In this document: one piece after another, positions 5,064 to 11,698 of the stretch
How positions within the stretch are numbered: the first letter of the stretch is position 1
Layout of the letters: each line of letters opens with the position of its first letter
Position numbers and translations under genes: made by a program
NCBI GenBank assembly: GCA_003554005.1
Contig: PWEU01000272.1
Span: forward strand, 1-18,330
Direction of reading: 5' to 3'
Source: Nitriliruptoraceae bacterium
GTDB taxonomy: Bacteria > Actinomycetota > Nitriliruptoria > Nitriliruptorales > Nitriliruptoraceae
Length of the DNA stretch: 18,330 nt
The notes under the pieces: model-generated
Told to the model about the DNA's origin: nothing
The model's input: the letters and a program-made list of their open reading frames with translations, nothing else
Databases searched by the model: none

Positions 5064-7856
5064 TCAGGCGCGCGCGACCTCCACGGTCTCGAAGGCCTCG
5101 AGGATGTCACCCTCCTTGACGTCCTGGAACTTGGCGAGCCCGATACCGCACTCGAAGCCCTCACGGACCTCCTTGACGTCGTCCTTGAAACGGCGGAGCG
5201 AGGTCATGGTGTCCTCGGCGACGACGACGCCCTCGCGGATCACGCGGCCCCCGGCATCGCGGCGGACCTCGCCCTTGATGACCATGCAGCCGAACACGAA
5301 GCCCTTGGGCGTCTTGAAGATCTCGCGGACCTCCGCCTCGCCGACGATCTCCTCGCGGAACTCAGGCGCGAGCAGCCCCTTGACGGCGCGCTCGATGTCC
5401 TCGATCGCCTCGTAGATGATGCGGTAGGTCCGCACATCCACACCGGAACGGTCGATCTCCTCGCGGGCGTTGGCACCAGGGCGCACGTTGAAGGCGACGA
5501 TGATCGCGTCGGAGGCCTCCGCCAGACGGACGTCGCCCTGGGTGATGGCCCCCACGCCCTTCTGGATCACCCGGACCTGGACCTCGTCCAGCTCGAGCTT
5601 CAGCAGGGCGTCCTCGAGGGCCTCGGCGCTGCCGGAGACGTCCGCCTTGATGATGACGTTGAGGTGCGCCTTGTCGCCGGCCTGCACCGCGGAGGTGAAC
5701 TCCTCCAGGGTGGTCGGTCGGCGGTCGGCGAGCTCCTTACGGCGTTCCCGTGCCGAGCGCCGCTCCGCGACGTCGCGGGCGAACCGCTCGGCGTCGACGA
5801 CCCGGAACTCGTCACCGGCCTCCGGGACCTCGTTCAACCCCAGCACCTGCACGGGACGCGACGGCTGGGCTTCGTCGACCGGCTGGCCGTTCTCGTCGAA
5901 CATGGCCCGGATCTTGCCGTCGGCGGTCCCGGCCACGAGGATGTCCCCCCGGTGCAGGGGGCCTCCCTGGACCAGGACCGTGGCGACCGGACCTCGACCG
6001 CGGTCGAGGTGGGCCTCGACGACCCGGCCGCGGGCGGCCTTGTTGGGGTTGGCCTGCAGCTCCAGCAGGTCGGCCTGGAGCAGGACCACCTCGAGGAGGT
6101 CCTCGAGGCCGATCTGCTGCAGCGCGGAGACCTCGACCATCGGGACGTCACCACCGAACTCCTCGGCGACGAGATCGTGCTCGGTGAGTTGGGCCTTGAC
6201 GCGGTTGGGGTCGGCGCCCTCGACGTCGATCTTGTTGACGGCGACGACCACCGGTACCTCGGCGGCCTGCGCGTGCGCGATCGCCTCCCGGGTCTGGGGC
6301 ATGACGCCGTCGTCCGCCGCGACCACCAGGATCGCGACGTCGGTGACCTGGGCACCCCGGGCCCGCATGGCGGTGAACGCCTCGTGACCGGGGGTGTCGA
6401 TGAAGGTGATCTGACGCCCGTCCTTGGTGATCTGGTAGGCACCGATGTGCTGGGTGATGCCCCCGGCCTCGCCCGCGACCACGTCGGTCTTGCGGATCGC
6501 GTCGAGCAGCTTGGTCTTGCCGTGGTCGACGTGGCCCATCACGGTGATGACGGGTGCGCGCGGCTCCAGGGTCACCGGATCCTCCGGAGCTTCGATGCCG
6601 AACTCGAGCTCCTCCTCCGACATGAAGTAGACGTCCACGCCCAGATCGGCACAGATGATCTCGACGGTGTCGTCGGGCAGGGTCTGCTGCACCGTCGCCA
6701 TCTCGCCCATGTCGAACAGCTTCTTGACCACGGCCGCACCGGGGACCCCGAGCTTGTCGGCCAACTCCCCGACGGTGATGCCGGAGAGGACCTCGACGCG
6801 CTGGACCCGGATCTGGTCCTCGATCGGCACGTCCCGACGCATCGGACCCCGCTGCAGCTCCTGCTCCGCCGGCGACTGCTTCTCGCGCTTCTTCTTGCGC
6901 TTGGTCTTCCCGCTGCCGGGTCCACCGGTCCCACCGGGTGCCGCGGGCCCACGGCTCGGCCCTCCGGTCCCACCCGGACCACCACGCCCGACGGGCTGGC
7001 GGTAGGGGGAGGACCCGGGACCACGACCTCCAGCGGGCGCGCCGCGACCGGCGCCGCTGGGCGCACCACGACCGCCACCCGGACCACCGGGTGCGCCACG
7101 GCCGGCGCCGCCAGGGGCACCGGGCCCACCACGACCGCCGGCGGGAGCGCCGGGCTGGGGCTGGGGTCGAGCGGGGGCCTTGCGCAACGGTGGCGGGATG
7201 GCGCGCCTGCCCGAGCCCTCCTGGGGCAGGGCCTGGTCGCCACGACGCCGCAGCTCGGGTGCGTCACCGGTGGCCGTCGGCGGCGGCTGCGGACTGCGCT
7301 GGGAGGGGGGACGCAGCGGCGCCTCACCCGGCTTGAGCCGCGGTGGTGGCGCGCCCGGCATCCGCTTGGCACCCGCCTCGCCCTCGCCCGACGTGGAGGG
7401 CTCCTTGGTCGGCGGCGCCGACTGAGCGTCCTGAGGTTCGGGCTCGGTCGGTGCCGATGCGGCCGGTGCCGTGGCCGCCCCGGTCCCCTCGCCCGCCGGC
7501 GCGGGCGTCTCGTCTTCGCTCGGGGCGGCCGCCGGGGGCGGGGTGGCCGCCTGCTGCTCGCGCAGGTGGGGCGGGAGGACCTTGGCCGCCTTCTTCCGCT
7601 CCGGCGGCGCGGCGGCCTGCATCGAGCGGTACCGCTCGAGCTCCGCCTGCTCCCGCCGTCGCTTGGCTTCCTGCTCCGCCTTGCGCTCGGCGTCGGTCTT
7701 GCCGAGCGACTCGCGGAACCGCGCAGCGTCGGCACCGTCGATGGACGAAGAGTGGCTCTTCGCATCGACGCCGAGATCGGTCAGGCGACGCAGGCCCTCC
7801 TTGTTGTGGAGGCCGGTCTCCTTGGCCAGTTCGTAGACGCGGACCTTGTTGCTCAC
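5064..7856 (-). CDS. infB: Translation initiation factor IF-2
   Basis: IF-2 is the GTPase that brings initiator tRNA to the 30S subunit and promotes 50S joining. The 930-residue protein has an N-terminal IF2N domain (1-55), a charged helix (55-95), a Pro/Ala/Gly-rich linker (about 100-316), a basic patch KTKRKKKREK (317-326), a second IF2N-type domain (about 350-410) and the G domain. GTPase motifs are complete: GHVDHGKT (441-448), GGITQH (465-470), DTPGH (487-491), NKID (541-544) and SAL (577-579). Domains II, III and IV follow and end FQDVKEGDILEAFETVEVAR. The linker holds six GRG triplets. The GTG at 7854-7856 overlaps the ylxR stop in a GTGA, with GAGGAG 9 nt upstream. It lies between ylxR and the DUF503 gene in the canonical nusA operon. 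No key residue is missing. Confidence 0.98.
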   Translation of the reverse strand: MSNKVRVYELAKETGLHNKEGLRRLTDLGVDAKSHSSSIDGADAARFRESLGKTDAERKAEQEAKRRREQAELERYRSMQAAAPPERKKAAKVLPPHLREQQAATPPPAAAPSEDETPAPAGEGTGAATAPAASAPTEPEPQDAQSAPPTKEPSTSGEGEAGAKRMPGAPPPRLKPGEAPLRPPSQRSPQPPPTATGDAPELRRRGDQALPQEGSGRRAIPPPLRKAPARPQPQPGAPAGGRGGPGAPGGAGRGAPGGPGGGRGAPSGAGRGAPAGGRGPGSSPYRQPVGRGGPGGTGGPSRGPAAPGGTGGPGSGKTKRKKKREKQSPAEQELQRGPMRRDVPIEDQIRVQRVEVLSGITVGELADKLGVPGAAVVKKLFDMGEMATVQQTLPDDTVEIICADLGVDVYFMSEEELEFGIEAPEDPVTLEPRAPVITVMGHVDHGKTKLLDAIRKTDVVAGEAGGITQHIGAYQITKDGRQITFIDTPGHEAFTAMRARGAQVTDVAILVVAADDGVMPQTREAIAHAQAAEVPVVVAVNKIDVEGADPNRVKAQLTEHDLVAEEFGGDVPMVEVSALQQIGLEDLLEVVLLQADLLELQANPNKAARGRVVEAHLDRGRGPVATVLVQGGPLHRGDILVAGTADGKIRAMFDENGQPVDEAQPSRPVQVLGLNEVPEAGDEFRVVDAERFARDVAERRSARERRKELADRRPTTLEEFTSAVQAGDKAHLNVIIKADVSGSAEALEDALLKLELDEVQVRVIQKGVGAITQGDVRLAEASDAIIVAFNVRPGANAREEIDRSGVDVRTYRIIYEAIEDIERAVKGLLAPEFREEIVGEAEVREIFKTPKGFVFGCMVIKGEVRRDAGGRVIREGVVVAEDTMTSLRRFKDDVKEVREGFECGIGLAKFQDVKEGDILEAFETVEVARA

Positions 7857-8173
7857 GCGTTCTCGCTCCTCACGGTGCCAACCGGCCCCTGGTGGTACAC
7901 CACGTGGTTCTCGAGCTGGTCGAGCGCGGCGAAGGCGTCAGCCTCGGTGATGCCCCGCAGGGCGCGTCGCAAGGGGCTGGCGCCGCGTCGTCGCGCCGCG
8001 GCGATGCAGTCGGGGTCGGGGCAGAGGTACGCCCCCCGGCCGGGGAGCCGAGCTTCGGGATCGACCCTGACCCCGTCGGGGGTGAGGGCGACTCGCAGCA
8101 GGGCGCGCTTCTCGCGCGCTCGGCGGCAACCGATGCAGGTCCTGACCGGCGCTCGAGGCGCGGTGCCCGGCAA
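7853..8173 (-). CDS. ylxR: YlxR family (DUF448) RNA-binding protein
   Basis: YlxR is a small protein between nusA and infB in most Gram-positive bacteria; it is thought to bind RNA and has been implicated in control of RNase P or transcription, but its role is not settled. The 106-residue product shows PVRTCIGCRRAREKRALLRV (9-28) and LPGRGAYLCPDPDCIAAA (43-60), the two family hallmarks, including Cys13, Cys16, Cys51 and Cys56. The start is uncertain. A TTG at 8171-8173 has a perfect AGGAGG (8182-8187) 8 nt upstream and fits the usual length; a GTG at 8207-8209 would add 12 residues but lacks a Shine-Dalgarno. The longer open frame upstream runs into nusA and is rejected. The stop overlaps the infB start by 4 nt, so IF-2 translation is probably coupled to it. 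Confidence 0.9.
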   Translation of the reverse strand: MPGTAPRAPVRTCIGCRRAREKRALLRVALTPDGVRVDPEARLPGRGAYLCPDPDCIAAARRRGASPLRRALRGITEADAFAALDQLENHVVYHQGPVGTVRSENA

Positions 8174-8258
8174 TGGTACGCCCTCCTCGGGGTCCGGTGG
8201 GTCGTCCACCTCGGTGACGGGGTCACCAGCAGGTGCACGGCGGCGTGACGTGGTGGCT

Positions 8259-9515
8259 TCAGGGGGTGGCGGTCGGGTCCGGATCGGGGTCGGTGACCTC
8301 GACCACCTGGGTGGGCTCGGGGACGACCGGGTCGGCCGGAGCGCCGACCGGCAGATCGGTGGCGGTGGCATCGGGTTCGGCGCTGAGCACGTCGTCCTCC
8401 TCGTCCTCCAGCGCTGAGCGTCGGACCGCCTCGGCCGACTCGTACGCCGCCTCGATGGCCTTGGCGCCCTCATCGGACAGCGGGTTGCCGTACTCGTCGA
8501 TCAGCCCGGCCTCGAAGGCCTCCTGGAAGGCCCGCTGCTCCTCGGCGAACTGCGTCTCGGACTTGATGTCGATGCGCCACCCCGTCAGCCGTGCGGCCAA
8601 CCGGGCGTTCTGACCCTCCCGGCCGATGGCCAGGGACAGCTGGTAGTCCGGGACGACCACCAGCGCGGTGCCCTCCTCCGGGTAGAGGTAGACGCTGGAG
8701 ACCTTCGCAGGCGACAGGGCGTTGCCGACCAACTGCTCGGGCTCATCCGCCCAGCGCACGATGTCGATGCGTTCGAGCTCCTCGGAGTGGAGCTCCTTCT
8801 GCACGCTGCGCGCACGCTGGCCTCCGGGGCCGACGCAGGCCCCGACCGGATCGACGTCACGGTCGTTGCTCATGACCGCCCCCTTGGTGCGGTGCCCGGC
8901 CTCGCGCGCGATGCCCTTGATCTCGACGATCCCCTCCTCGATCTCCGGCACCTCGAGGGCGAAGAGGCCGACGACGAGTGCCGGGTGGGTCCGGGAGGCG
9001 ACGATCTGGGCACCCCGCAGCTGCTTGCGGACCTCGATCACCACCGCCCGGGAGTGGGCGCCGTGCTCCAGCCGCTCGTTGGGGATCTGCTCCTGGTAGG
9101 GCAGCAGCGCCTCGGTGCGGCCGAGCTCGATCAGCGTCGCGTTGCCCTGCTGGGAGATCTGGCCGGAGACGATGTCGCCCTCGCGCCCCACGAACTCGCC
9201 GTAGGTCGCCTCCCGCTCGGCCTCACGCAGCCGCTGCAGGAGCACCTGCTTGGCGGTCTGGGCGACGATGCGACCGAAGTCCTTGGGCTCCTCGCGCCAC
9301 TCGGAGACGATGTTGCCCTCGTCGTCGAGCTCCTGGGCGTAGAGGCTGACCTCGCCGGACGACCGGTCGACCGACACCCGCGCTTCGTCACCGGTCGCGT
9401 GGGGTGAACGCTTGTAGGCGGAGGCCATGGCGGTCTCGAAGGCCTCGACCACCGTGAGGAAGTCGATGCCCTTCTCGCGCTCGATCTGACGCAGCGCGTC
9501 GATGTCGATCTTCAC
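8259..9515 (-). CDS. nusA: Transcription termination/antitermination protein NusA
   Basis: NusA binds RNA polymerase and modulates pausing, termination and rRNA antitermination. The 418-residue product has the N-terminal polymerase-binding domain (1-105), an S1 domain (about 110-175), KH1 with VDPVGACVGPGGQRARSV (221-238) and KH2 with LAIGREGQNARLAARLTG (295-312). The tail (about 330-418) is acidic and Pro/Asp-rich and replaces the repeat domains seen in E. coli, as is usual outside proteobacteria. The GTG at 9513-9515 has a perfect AGGAGG (9523-9528) 7 nt upstream. It follows rimP after 18 nt, and an 85-nt gap precedes the TTG-start ylxR. Autoregulation of this operon by NusA is known in E. 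coli; nothing in this sequence proves it here. Confidence 0.97.
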   Translation of the reverse strand: MKIDIDALRQIEREKGIDFLTVVEAFETAMASAYKRSPHATGDEARVSVDRSSGEVSLYAQELDDEGNIVSEWREEPKDFGRIVAQTAKQVLLQRLREAEREATYGEFVGREGDIVSGQISQQGNATLIELGRTEALLPYQEQIPNERLEHGAHSRAVVIEVRKQLRGAQIVASRTHPALVVGLFALEVPEIEEGIVEIKGIAREAGHRTKGAVMSNDRDVDPVGACVGPGGQRARSVQKELHSEELERIDIVRWADEPEQLVGNALSPAKVSSVYLYPEEGTALVVVPDYQLSLAIGREGQNARLAARLTGWRIDIKSETQFAEEQRAFQEAFEAGLIDEYGNPLSDEGAKAIEAAYESAEAVRRSALEDEEDDVLSAEPDATATDLPVGAPADPVVPEPTQVVEVTDPDPDPTATP

Positions 9516-9533
9516 GTGTCGGCCTCCTCTGGG

Positions 9534-10019
9534 TCACCACGGGAGCACGACGTGGCCCCGGGCGACGTCGCTGAGCGCGAGGTCCCGGTCCCCGTCGGGG
9601 GTGGCGATGGTCAACGTGGTCTCGGTGGCCGCCGTGAGCTCGCCGACGACCTCGTGGCCCCCCTGCTCGGCAGCGTGCAGCTCGAGCCGGAGCGTGCGAC
9701 CACGGTTGCGGGCGAAGTCCCGGGGGCGTGTCAGTGGCCGATCCGCACCCGGGGAGGTCACCTCGAGGGTGTAGCCCCCGGCGATGGGGTCGTGATCGTC
9801 GAGGACCGCCTCGAGCTCGCGGGACAGCGCGGCGATGTCCTCGATGCCGACCAGGACCTCGGGGTCGAGGTCGACGGCGTCGACGATCACACGCACCATG
9901 CGGCTGCCCCGCTGCCCCTTGACCTTCGTCTCGAGCAGCTCGAGGCCGAGCCGCTCGGCGATCGGCCCCGCGAGCTCCTCGACGCTGCGTCGGAGGTCAT
10001 CGTTCGACGGGCGTGTCAC
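9534..10019 (-). CDS. rimP: Ribosome maturation factor RimP
   Basis: RimP is needed for maturation of the 30S subunit, helping assemble S12 and neighbouring proteins. The 161-residue product is typical in length. It shows LGLELLETKVKGQRGSRMVR (24-43), a RimP N-terminal signature, and YTLEVTSPGADRPLTRPRDF (83-102), where EVTSPGADRPL corresponds to the highly conserved V-S-S-P-G-x-D-R-P-L block. The C-terminal Sm-like domain follows. The GTG at 10017-10019 is preceded by AAGGAGGT (10025-10032), a full-length Shine-Dalgarno, so the start is firm. It is the first gene of the nusA-infB operon and sits downstream of a 325-nt non-coding region with a candidate promoter. Confidence 0.96.
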   Translation of the reverse strand: MTRPSNDDLRRSVEELAGPIAERLGLELLETKVKGQRGSRMVRVIVDAVDLDPEVLVGIEDIAALSRELEAVLDDHDPIAGGYTLEVTSPGADRPLTRPRDFARNRGRTLRLELHAAEQGGHEVVGELTAATETTLTIATPDGDRDLALSDVARGHVVLPW

Positions 10020-10104
10020 GTCGGACCTCCTTGGGTCGCGGCTCGAACGGGGGACGGATCGTGGTGGGTCCGGGCTGCTCGTGCGGACGGCCTCTCACGT
10101 CAGC

Positions 10105-10125
10105 GGCCGGCCCGAGGGGCCGGCC
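10105..10125 (-). promoter_or_regulatory. Perfect 9-bp hairpin in the rimP leader
   Basis: GGCCGGCCC (10105-10113) pairs with GGGCCGGCC (10117-10125) across a 3-nt loop. It begins about 85 nt upstream of the rimP start. No U-tract follows, so it may be a pause or attenuation element, or a protein-binding structure, rather than a classic terminator. Confidence 0.4.
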
Positions 10126-10265
10126 ACCGCAGCGGTCACTGTCTGCTGTCGAGCTCGTCGGTCGCGAGCGGGTCGCGTCGGCGGATCGGGTCGGCGTTGC
10201 GGTGGCGGTTCGGCGGGGCGGCGGCGGCGCGTCCAGCGCGTCGGCGCTGCCCCGAACACGACACA

Positions 10266-10283
10266 GCGGGCCGTCAGGCCCGC
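10266..10283 (-). terminator. 7-bp hairpin followed by a T-rich stretch downstream of ispG
   Basis: GCGGGCC (10266-10272) pairs with GGCCCGC (10277-10283) across a 4-nt loop. On the transcribed strand it is followed by TGTGTCGTGTT, the nearest thing to a U-tract in this gap. It lies about 62 nt after the ispG stop but also downstream of the candidate rimP promoter. It could therefore end ispG transcripts or attenuate the rimP operon. Confidence 0.4.
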
Positions 10284-10294
10284 CGCGGAGTTCG

Positions 10295-10317
10295 CCCACC
10301 GACAGTAGCACGGTGGG
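10295..10317. promoter_or_regulatory. Inverted repeat bracketing the candidate rimP -10 element, operator-like
   Basis: CCCACCG (10295-10301) and CGGTGGG (10311-10317) are perfect 7-bp inverted arms. The 9 bases between them are exactly the TGCTACTGT extended -10 on the minus strand. Either a dimeric regulator could bind here and block the promoter, or the repeat is an RNA hairpin in the ispG 3' end. The regulator, if any, cannot be named. Confidence 0.4.
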
Positions 10318-10330
10318 ACGGGACCTGCCA
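10302..10330 (-). promoter_or_regulatory. Candidate extended -10 promoter for the rimP-nusA-infB operon
   Basis: On the minus strand TACTGT (10302-10307) fits TAnnnT and is preceded by TGC, giving a TGn extended -10. A weak -35-like TGGCAG (10325-10330) lies 17 nt upstream. The site is just after the ispG stop and would give a leader of about 275 nt. This is the best promoter-like match I found in the gap. Confidence 0.45.
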
Positions 10331-10344
10331 CGCCCGGGGCGCGC

Positions 10345-11514
10345 TCAGGCGACGATCGGGGAGCCCTCGCCGCGCTCAGCGCGGATCTCCTCGGCCATCT
10401 CCGAAGCGAAGTGCACGAGCGCCTCGACGATGTCCTCCTCGCGGACGGTGGCGATCTTCTCACCCTTCTTGATGATGTCGCCCTTGCCGTTGCCCGCGGC
10501 CACACCGAGGTCGGCCTCGCGGGCCTCGCCAGGTCCGTTGACCACGCAGCCCATCACCGCGACCCTGAGTGGGGCCTCGATGCCCTCGAGCCCCTTCTGC
10601 ACGTCCTCGGCCAGGGTCCACACGTCGACCTGGGCCCGCCCGCAGGAGGGGCAGGACACCACGTCGAGCCCGCGCTGGCGCAGGTGCAGCGACTCCAGGA
10701 TCGCGATGCCGGCCTTGACCTCCTCGACCGGGTCGGCGGACAGCGACACCCGGATCGTGTCGCCGATGCCCTCGGCGAGCAGCGCGCCGATGCCGACCGC
10801 CGACTTGATCGAGCCGGTCTTCAGCGGCCCGGCCTCGGTGACACCGAGGTGGAGGGGGTAGTCGGTGCGCTGGGAGAGCAGCCGGTAGGTCTGGATCATC
10901 ACCCACGGGTCGGAGTGCTTGACCGACACCTTGGTGTCGTGGAAGCCGACGTCCTCGAGCAGACGGATCTCGCGCAGCGCCGACTCGACCATCGCCTCGG
11001 GCGTAGGCCCCCCGAACTCCTCCAGGATCGCGTCCTCGAGCGAACCACCGTTGACCCCGATGCGGATGGCCACGCCGGCCTCGTCCGCCAACCTGCCGAG
11101 CAGGGCGACCTTGTCGTGCTTCTTGATGTTGCCCGGGTTGATCCGCACCCCGGCGCAGCCCGCCTCGATCGCCATGAGGGCGTACTTCCACTGGAAGTGG
11201 ATGTCGGCGATCACGGGGATGCGGGCGTGCTCGGCGATGTAGGCCAGCGCCTCGGCGTCCTCACGGCGCGGCACGGCGACGCGGACGATGTCCGCCCCGG
11301 CCGCCTGGGCCGCGGCGATGGCCTGAAGCGTCAGGTCCGCCTCGTGGGTCGGCGTGACCGTCATGGTCTGCACGCTGATGGGGGCGTCGCCCCCGACCTC
11401 GAGGGGCCCCAGCCGGATCTTGCGCGTCGGCTTGCGGGGCGGTGGTGGGAGGTCGACGTTGGCGACGGGAGTGGGGGCAGGCACGACAGGCAGGTGATCG
11501 GGGAAGATGCTCAC
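10345..11514 (-). CDS. ispG: 4-hydroxy-3-methylbut-2-en-1-yl diphosphate synthase (HMBPP synthase)
   Basis: IspG (GcpE) is a [4Fe-4S] enzyme that reduces MEcPP to HMBPP, the penultimate step of the MEP isoprenoid pathway. The 389-residue protein has the TIM-barrel part with PISVQTMTVTPTHEAD (45-60), VRVAVPRREDAEAL (77-90), DIHFQWKYAL and GVRINPGNI (122-130). The C-terminal cluster domain shows CPSCGR (288-293; Cys288, Cys291) and MGCVVNGPGEA (321-331; Cys323 and Glu330). The first 30 residues form a Pro-rich head, common in actinobacterial homologues. The GTG at 11512-11514 has AGGAG about 5 nt upstream. It follows dxr and rseP, which groups two MEP-pathway enzymes; a 184-nt gap before it may hold its own weak promoter. 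All key residues are present. Confidence 0.97.
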   Translation of the reverse strand: MSIFPDHLPVVPAPTPVANVDLPPPPRKPTRKIRLGPLEVGGDAPISVQTMTVTPTHEADLTLQAIAAAQAAGADIVRVAVPRREDAEALAYIAEHARIPVIADIHFQWKYALMAIEAGCAGVRINPGNIKKHDKVALLGRLADEAGVAIRIGVNGGSLEDAILEEFGGPTPEAMVESALREIRLLEDVGFHDTKVSVKHSDPWVMIQTYRLLSQRTDYPLHLGVTEAGPLKTGSIKSAVGIGALLAEGIGDTIRVSLSADPVEEVKAGIAILESLHLRQRGLDVVSCPSCGRAQVDVWTLAEDVQKGLEGIEAPLRVAVMGCVVNGPGEAREADLGVAAGNGKGDIIKKGEKIATVREEDIVEALVHFASEMAEEIRAERGEGSPIVA

Positions 11515-11616
11515 CAGGGCTCCTCGTGGTGGGGAGCGCGGCGGTCCGGCAGGGGCAGCCTGGCCGGCCGTGGCTCGCGGCGGACGTGGGGTCGGGACAC
11601 AGCAGGTTCGTGGCCG

Positions 11617-11622
11617 AGGCTA
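11617..11622 (-). promoter_or_regulatory. Possible -10 element for ispG
   Basis: TAGCCT on the minus strand fits the TAnnnT -10 pattern common in actinobacteria. It would place the start site about 95 nt before ispG. No convincing -35 is seen at 16-18 nt upstream, so the call is weak. Confidence 0.25.
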
Positions 11623-11653
11623 CCCCTGGCCGGCTCCGACTCGTCGAACCCAC

Positions 11654-11670
11654 GGGGACCGACGGCCCCC
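11654..11670 (-). terminator. Hairpin downstream of rseP
   Basis: In the transcript GGGGGCC pairs with GGTCCCC across a 3-nt loop (7 bp including one G-U). It starts about 29 nt after the rseP stop. The following bases are not U-rich. A shorter 5-bp repeat, GTCAC/GTGAC, lies at 11674-11690, between the stop and this hairpin. It may be a weak or leaky terminator before ispG. Confidence 0.35.
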
Positions 11671-11698
11671 GACGTCACAGCGACCGTGACCACCGGCC

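Larger units (their letters stand above)
10020..10344 (-). other. 325-nt non-coding leader region between ispG and rimP
   Basis: No credible gene is present. The region holds, in transcription order, an extended -10 promoter candidate flanked by an inverted repeat (10295-10330), a 7-bp hairpin (10266-10283), a very GC-rich CCG-repeat-like stretch (about 10195-10232), a perfect 9-bp hairpin (10105-10125) and the strong rimP Shine-Dalgarno. I looked for a tRNA like the metY that precedes rimP in E. coli and found none. The size and structure suggest a long regulated leader. Confidence 0.6.

Noticed and set aside
5049..8417. Plus-strand open frame of 1122 codons opposite infB, ylxR and nusA
   Set aside because: It is an antisense shadow. 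The minus strand encodes complete IF-2, YlxR and NusA with all motifs. The plus-strand translation is rich in Leu/Gly/Arg/Asp, has no recognisable domain, and arises because high GC removes stop codons.
8174..8473. Upstream extension of the ylxR frame to 206 codons
   Set aside because: It overlaps the end of nusA in another frame, is low-complexity Pro/Ser/Arg, and has no YlxR similarity; the TTG at 8173 with AGGAGG is a better start.
10036..10056. tRNA-like T-loop (GTTCGAGCC on the minus strand) in the rimP leader
   Set aside because: The bases that should form the 5-bp T-stem do not pair, and no acceptor or anticodon arm is found around it.
9997..10311. Minus-strand open frame of 104 codons in the ispG-rimP gap
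   Set aside because: Its product is Pro/Arg/Ser/Thr-rich without a domain, it overlaps the firmly placed rimP start in another frame, its GTG start lies inside the promoter-like element, and no Shine-Dalgarno precedes it.
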